7,105 nucleotides of DNA from Sulfurimonas sp. (GTDB taxonomy: Bacteria > Campylobacterota > Campylobacteria > Campylobacterales > Sulfurimonadaceae), in NCBI GenBank assembly GCA_026987995.1, contig JALSMC010000285.1:1-7105 (forward strand). Direction: 5' to 3'. Shown one piece after another: positions 5,546-7,105 of this stretch. How positions within the stretch are numbered: the stretch's first letter is position 1; each line of letters begins with the position of its first letter. The notes beneath the pieces were generated by a model. That model saw nothing but the letters and a program-made list of their open reading frames with translations, searched no databases and was not told the origin of the DNA. The position numbers were made by a program, and so were the translations under genes.

Positions 5546-6787
5546 ATGAAAAACACAAAATTATCTTTAGTATTAGCAAGTATGCTAGCACTCAGTACTT
5601 CATCTTTTGCAGATGATGCATCAGATATTGCAGAGCTTAAACAACAAGTTAAAGAGCTTCAAGAGATGGGTCAAACACTTATTGATGAGACAAGTGATCT
5701 TAAAACTGGTTTTAATTATACGAAAGTAGACCCAAATCAATCACATGCAGGACTTGGACCAGCAGCTTCAAAAATATACTTTTCTAAATCACCACTTAGT
5801 ATTGGTGGATATGGTCAGATGTACTACTCTACTACAACAGATGAAGGTACAGATGCTATCTCTTCAGAGACACAAGTAAAAAGATTTGTTACATTTTTTG
5901 GTTATAAACTTTCTGACTCTATCATTATGAATACTGAAGTTGAGTATGAGGGTGGTGGTACGAGAGTAAACGGAACTGGTGATGCTGTAGTTTTAGAGTT
6001 CTTTTATCTAGATTTTCTTATAAATGAACATTTTAATCTTAGAGCTGGTAACTACCTCGTACCTATGGGTTATGTAAATCAACAACATGAACCAACAATT
6101 CTTAAAACAACACAACGTCCAAAGACTTCTCGTTTTATTATTCCATCTACATGGGGTGAAACTGGTTTATTAGCTTTTGGTTATATTAATGAAGACATTT
6201 CATACAAATTAGGTTTTTTAACTGCTCTACAACCTGATGATTCTGTAGATACTAATAATACTACTTTTACCAGTGATAAATGGCTAAGGAATGGTCGTGG
6301 TGGAAGTTATAAGATTGAGAATCCTCGTAGTGCTGGTGTAGCGAGAATTGATTACACTGGTTTAGATGGTCTTTCTATAGGAGCTGGTGTATATGTTGAT
6401 GAAAGTATTTTAATGACAGATATACATGGTGAATATAAACTTGATGCTCTTAGACTGTATGGTGCATATGGAAAGGTGAGTCGTTCGGGTACTCTTGCTA
6501 ACTCTACACAGGTGACTGAATCTTTTGGTGGATTTTTAAATGCTAGCTATGATTTTTCATCATTACTTGGACAAGAAGAAGAAATTTCTCTTTTTACACA
6601 GTATGAAAAGTATAATCCACAAGCTCAACGTGCTGATGGTACACAGGGTGATGATACAAGAGATGTTACATTCGGTATAAACTACTTTCCAATTGAGCAA
6701 GTTGTCCTTAAAGCTGACTATGTTCTTTCAAAGAAAGGAGATACTAATCTCAACATAGCTAGTGTTTCTCTTGGTTTTATTTTCTAA
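5546..6787 (+). CDS. Outer-membrane beta-barrel porin
   Basis: A 413-residue outer-membrane channel. Residues 1-22 are a signal peptide ending SFA, with mature Asp23. Residues about 24-53 (DIAELKQQVKELQE and onward) form a predicted short coiled coil, as in many porins that contact peptidoglycan or trimerise. From about residue 85 (LSIGGYGQMYYS) alternating beta strands follow to the end. The chain closes with SLGFIF, whose terminal Phe is the usual signal for outer-membrane insertion. The stretch at 145-215 (EFFYLDFLI, LRAGNYLVPMGYVNQQHEP, WGETGLLAFGY) is reminiscent of OprO/OprP-type porins, but specificity cannot be read from sequence. ATG 5546 is preceded by TAGGA. It has its own consensus promoter and Fur-like sites, so expression is probably raised in iron limitation. 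A secreted FMN-binding-like protein follows. Porin class is very likely; the substrate is unknown. Confidence 0.9.
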   Translation: MKNTKLSLVLASMLALSTSSFADDASDIAELKQQVKELQEMGQTLIDETSDLKTGFNYTKVDPNQSHAGLGPAASKIYFSKSPLSIGGYGQMYYSTTTDEGTDAISSETQVKRFVTFFGYKLSDSIIMNTEVEYEGGGTRVNGTGDAVVLEFFYLDFLINEHFNLRAGNYLVPMGYVNQQHEPTILKTTQRPKTSRFIIPSTWGETGLLAFGYINEDISYKLGFLTALQPDDSVDTNNTTFTSDKWLRNGRGGSYKIENPRSAGVARIDYTGLDGLSIGAGVYVDESILMTDIHGEYKLDALRLYGAYGKVSRSGTLANSTQVTESFGGFLNASYDFSSLLGQEEEISLFTQYEKYNPQAQRADGTQGDDTRDVTFGINYFPIEQVVLKADYVLSKKGDTNLNIASVSLGFIF

Positions 6788-6806
6788 CCATTATATATTC
6801 TCTCAT

Positions 6807-6835
6807 GTTGTGGAATTTTGCTATAATTCCACAAC
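6807..6835 (+). promoter_or_regulatory. 11-bp perfect palindrome with embedded extended -10 before the FMN-binding-like gene
   Basis: GTTGTGGAATT (6807-6817) and AATTCCACAAC (6825-6835) are perfect inverted copies around a 7-nt loop. The loop and right arm contain TGCTATAAT (6819-6827), an extended -10 of the kind common in Campylobacterota, with no clear -35. In transcripts reading through from the porin this folds into a hairpin 19 nt after the stop, so it may help end that message, although no clean T-run follows. As DNA it may be an operator over the -10. Predicted transcription start is near 6834. Confidence 0.6.
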
Positions 6836-6853
6836 TAATTTAAAGATTTTAAA

Positions 6854-7105
6854 ATGCAAAAAATATTACTGACCCTTATCTTTCTACTTTTTCACTCCCT
6901 TCATGCGGAAGTCCTTATTTCTCCTTTGGATGCTATGCATGAACATTTCGGTGAAACAGCAACTATTAGTAAAAAAAATATTTTACTTTCAAATGCAAAG
7001 TTTAAACATATTCAAGCAGCTGCAAAAGCAAAACTTAATACAAAAATATACCGAATATATACAGCTAAAGAGGGCGAAAAAGTATTAGGTTATGGAGTTT
7101 TAATC
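6854..7105 (+). CDS. Secreted FMN-binding-domain-like protein, 3' end outside window
   Basis: Eighty-four codons are visible, open to the right edge. Residues 1-18 are a clear signal peptide (hydrophobic core, ending LHA before Glu19), so the protein is exported. The rest (FGETATISKKNILLS, a lysine- and alanine-rich helix, KIYRIYTAKEGEKVLGYGVLI) resembles the start of periplasmic FMN-binding domains of the RnfG/NqrC type, where a GYG strand precedes the flavin site. The threonine that would carry covalent FMN lies beyond the window, so flavin binding is not demonstrated. ATG 6854 follows a weak AAAG Shine-Dalgarno and the extended -10 at 6819-6827. It lies 66 nt after the porin in the same direction and might share its function. 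The gene is secure; the family call is moderate because most of the domain is missing. Confidence 0.65.
   Translation, partial: MQKILLTLIFLLFHSLHAEVLISPLDAMHEHFGETATISKKNILLSNAKFKHIQAAAKAKLNTKIYRIYTAKEGEKVLGYGVLI

Noticed and set aside
6903..7088. 61-codon plus-strand reading frame
   Set aside because: Overlaps the secreted FMN-binding-like gene in a different frame; the frame starting at 6854 has a signal peptide and stays open to the edge.
1..7105. Defence system, CRISPR array, mobile element or toxin-antitoxin pair
   Set aside because: No repeat-spacer pattern, transposase, integrase, nuclease or toxin-like gene is visible; all long frames belong to lipid, signalling or envelope families.

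Overview
The window is AT-rich and consists of tightly packed bacterial genes with short intergenic gaps. Gene content, codon use and the extended -10 promoters (TGnTATAAT with little or no -35) suggest a member of the Campylobacterota, most likely a Sulfurimonas-like marine or sediment chemolithotroph. The genus is an inference. No rRNA, tRNA, CRISPR array, insertion sequence or phage gene is visible.

Left half (1-3997, minus strand): four genes read leftward as one compact operon from a promoter near 4027-4056. In order they are a DUF695 protein with an RraB-like C-terminal domain, an LplT-type lysophospholipid transporter fused to a PlsC acyltransferase, diacylglycerol kinase DgkA, and a secreted patatin-like phospholipase that runs off the left edge just as a POTRA domain begins. 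Gaps are 1 nt, a 14-nt overlap, and 8 nt. The last three genes fit a phospholipid turnover module: deacylation, lysophospholipid uptake and reacylation, and conversion of diacylglycerol to phosphatidate. The first gene is the puzzling member.

Centre (3998-5380): a 126-bp divergent promoter region separates this operon from a plus-strand REC-REC-GGDEF protein. Its first receiver has lost the phosphoacceptor and the conserved lysine. Its second receiver and its cyclase active site look intact. It is probably a diguanylate cyclase controlled by phosphorylation of the second receiver. A long imperfect palindrome spans its stop codon.

Right half (5381-7105, plus strand): an outer-membrane beta-barrel porin has a full-consensus sigma70 promoter (TTGACA, 17 bp, TATAAT) flanked by two Fur-box-like sites, the downstream one matching 16 of 19 consensus positions. 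A 66-bp gap holding an 11-bp perfect palindrome with an embedded extended -10 leads to the start of a secreted protein resembling FMN-binding (RnfG/NqrC-type) proteins, cut by the right edge. Iron-responsive expression of the porin is the best-supported regulatory inference in the window.

I see no clearly new multi-gene system. The items most worth following are the RraB-like protein heading a lipid operon, the degenerate first receiver in the GGDEF protein, the Fur-type control of the porin, and the two palindromes around 5343-5406 and 6807-6835.
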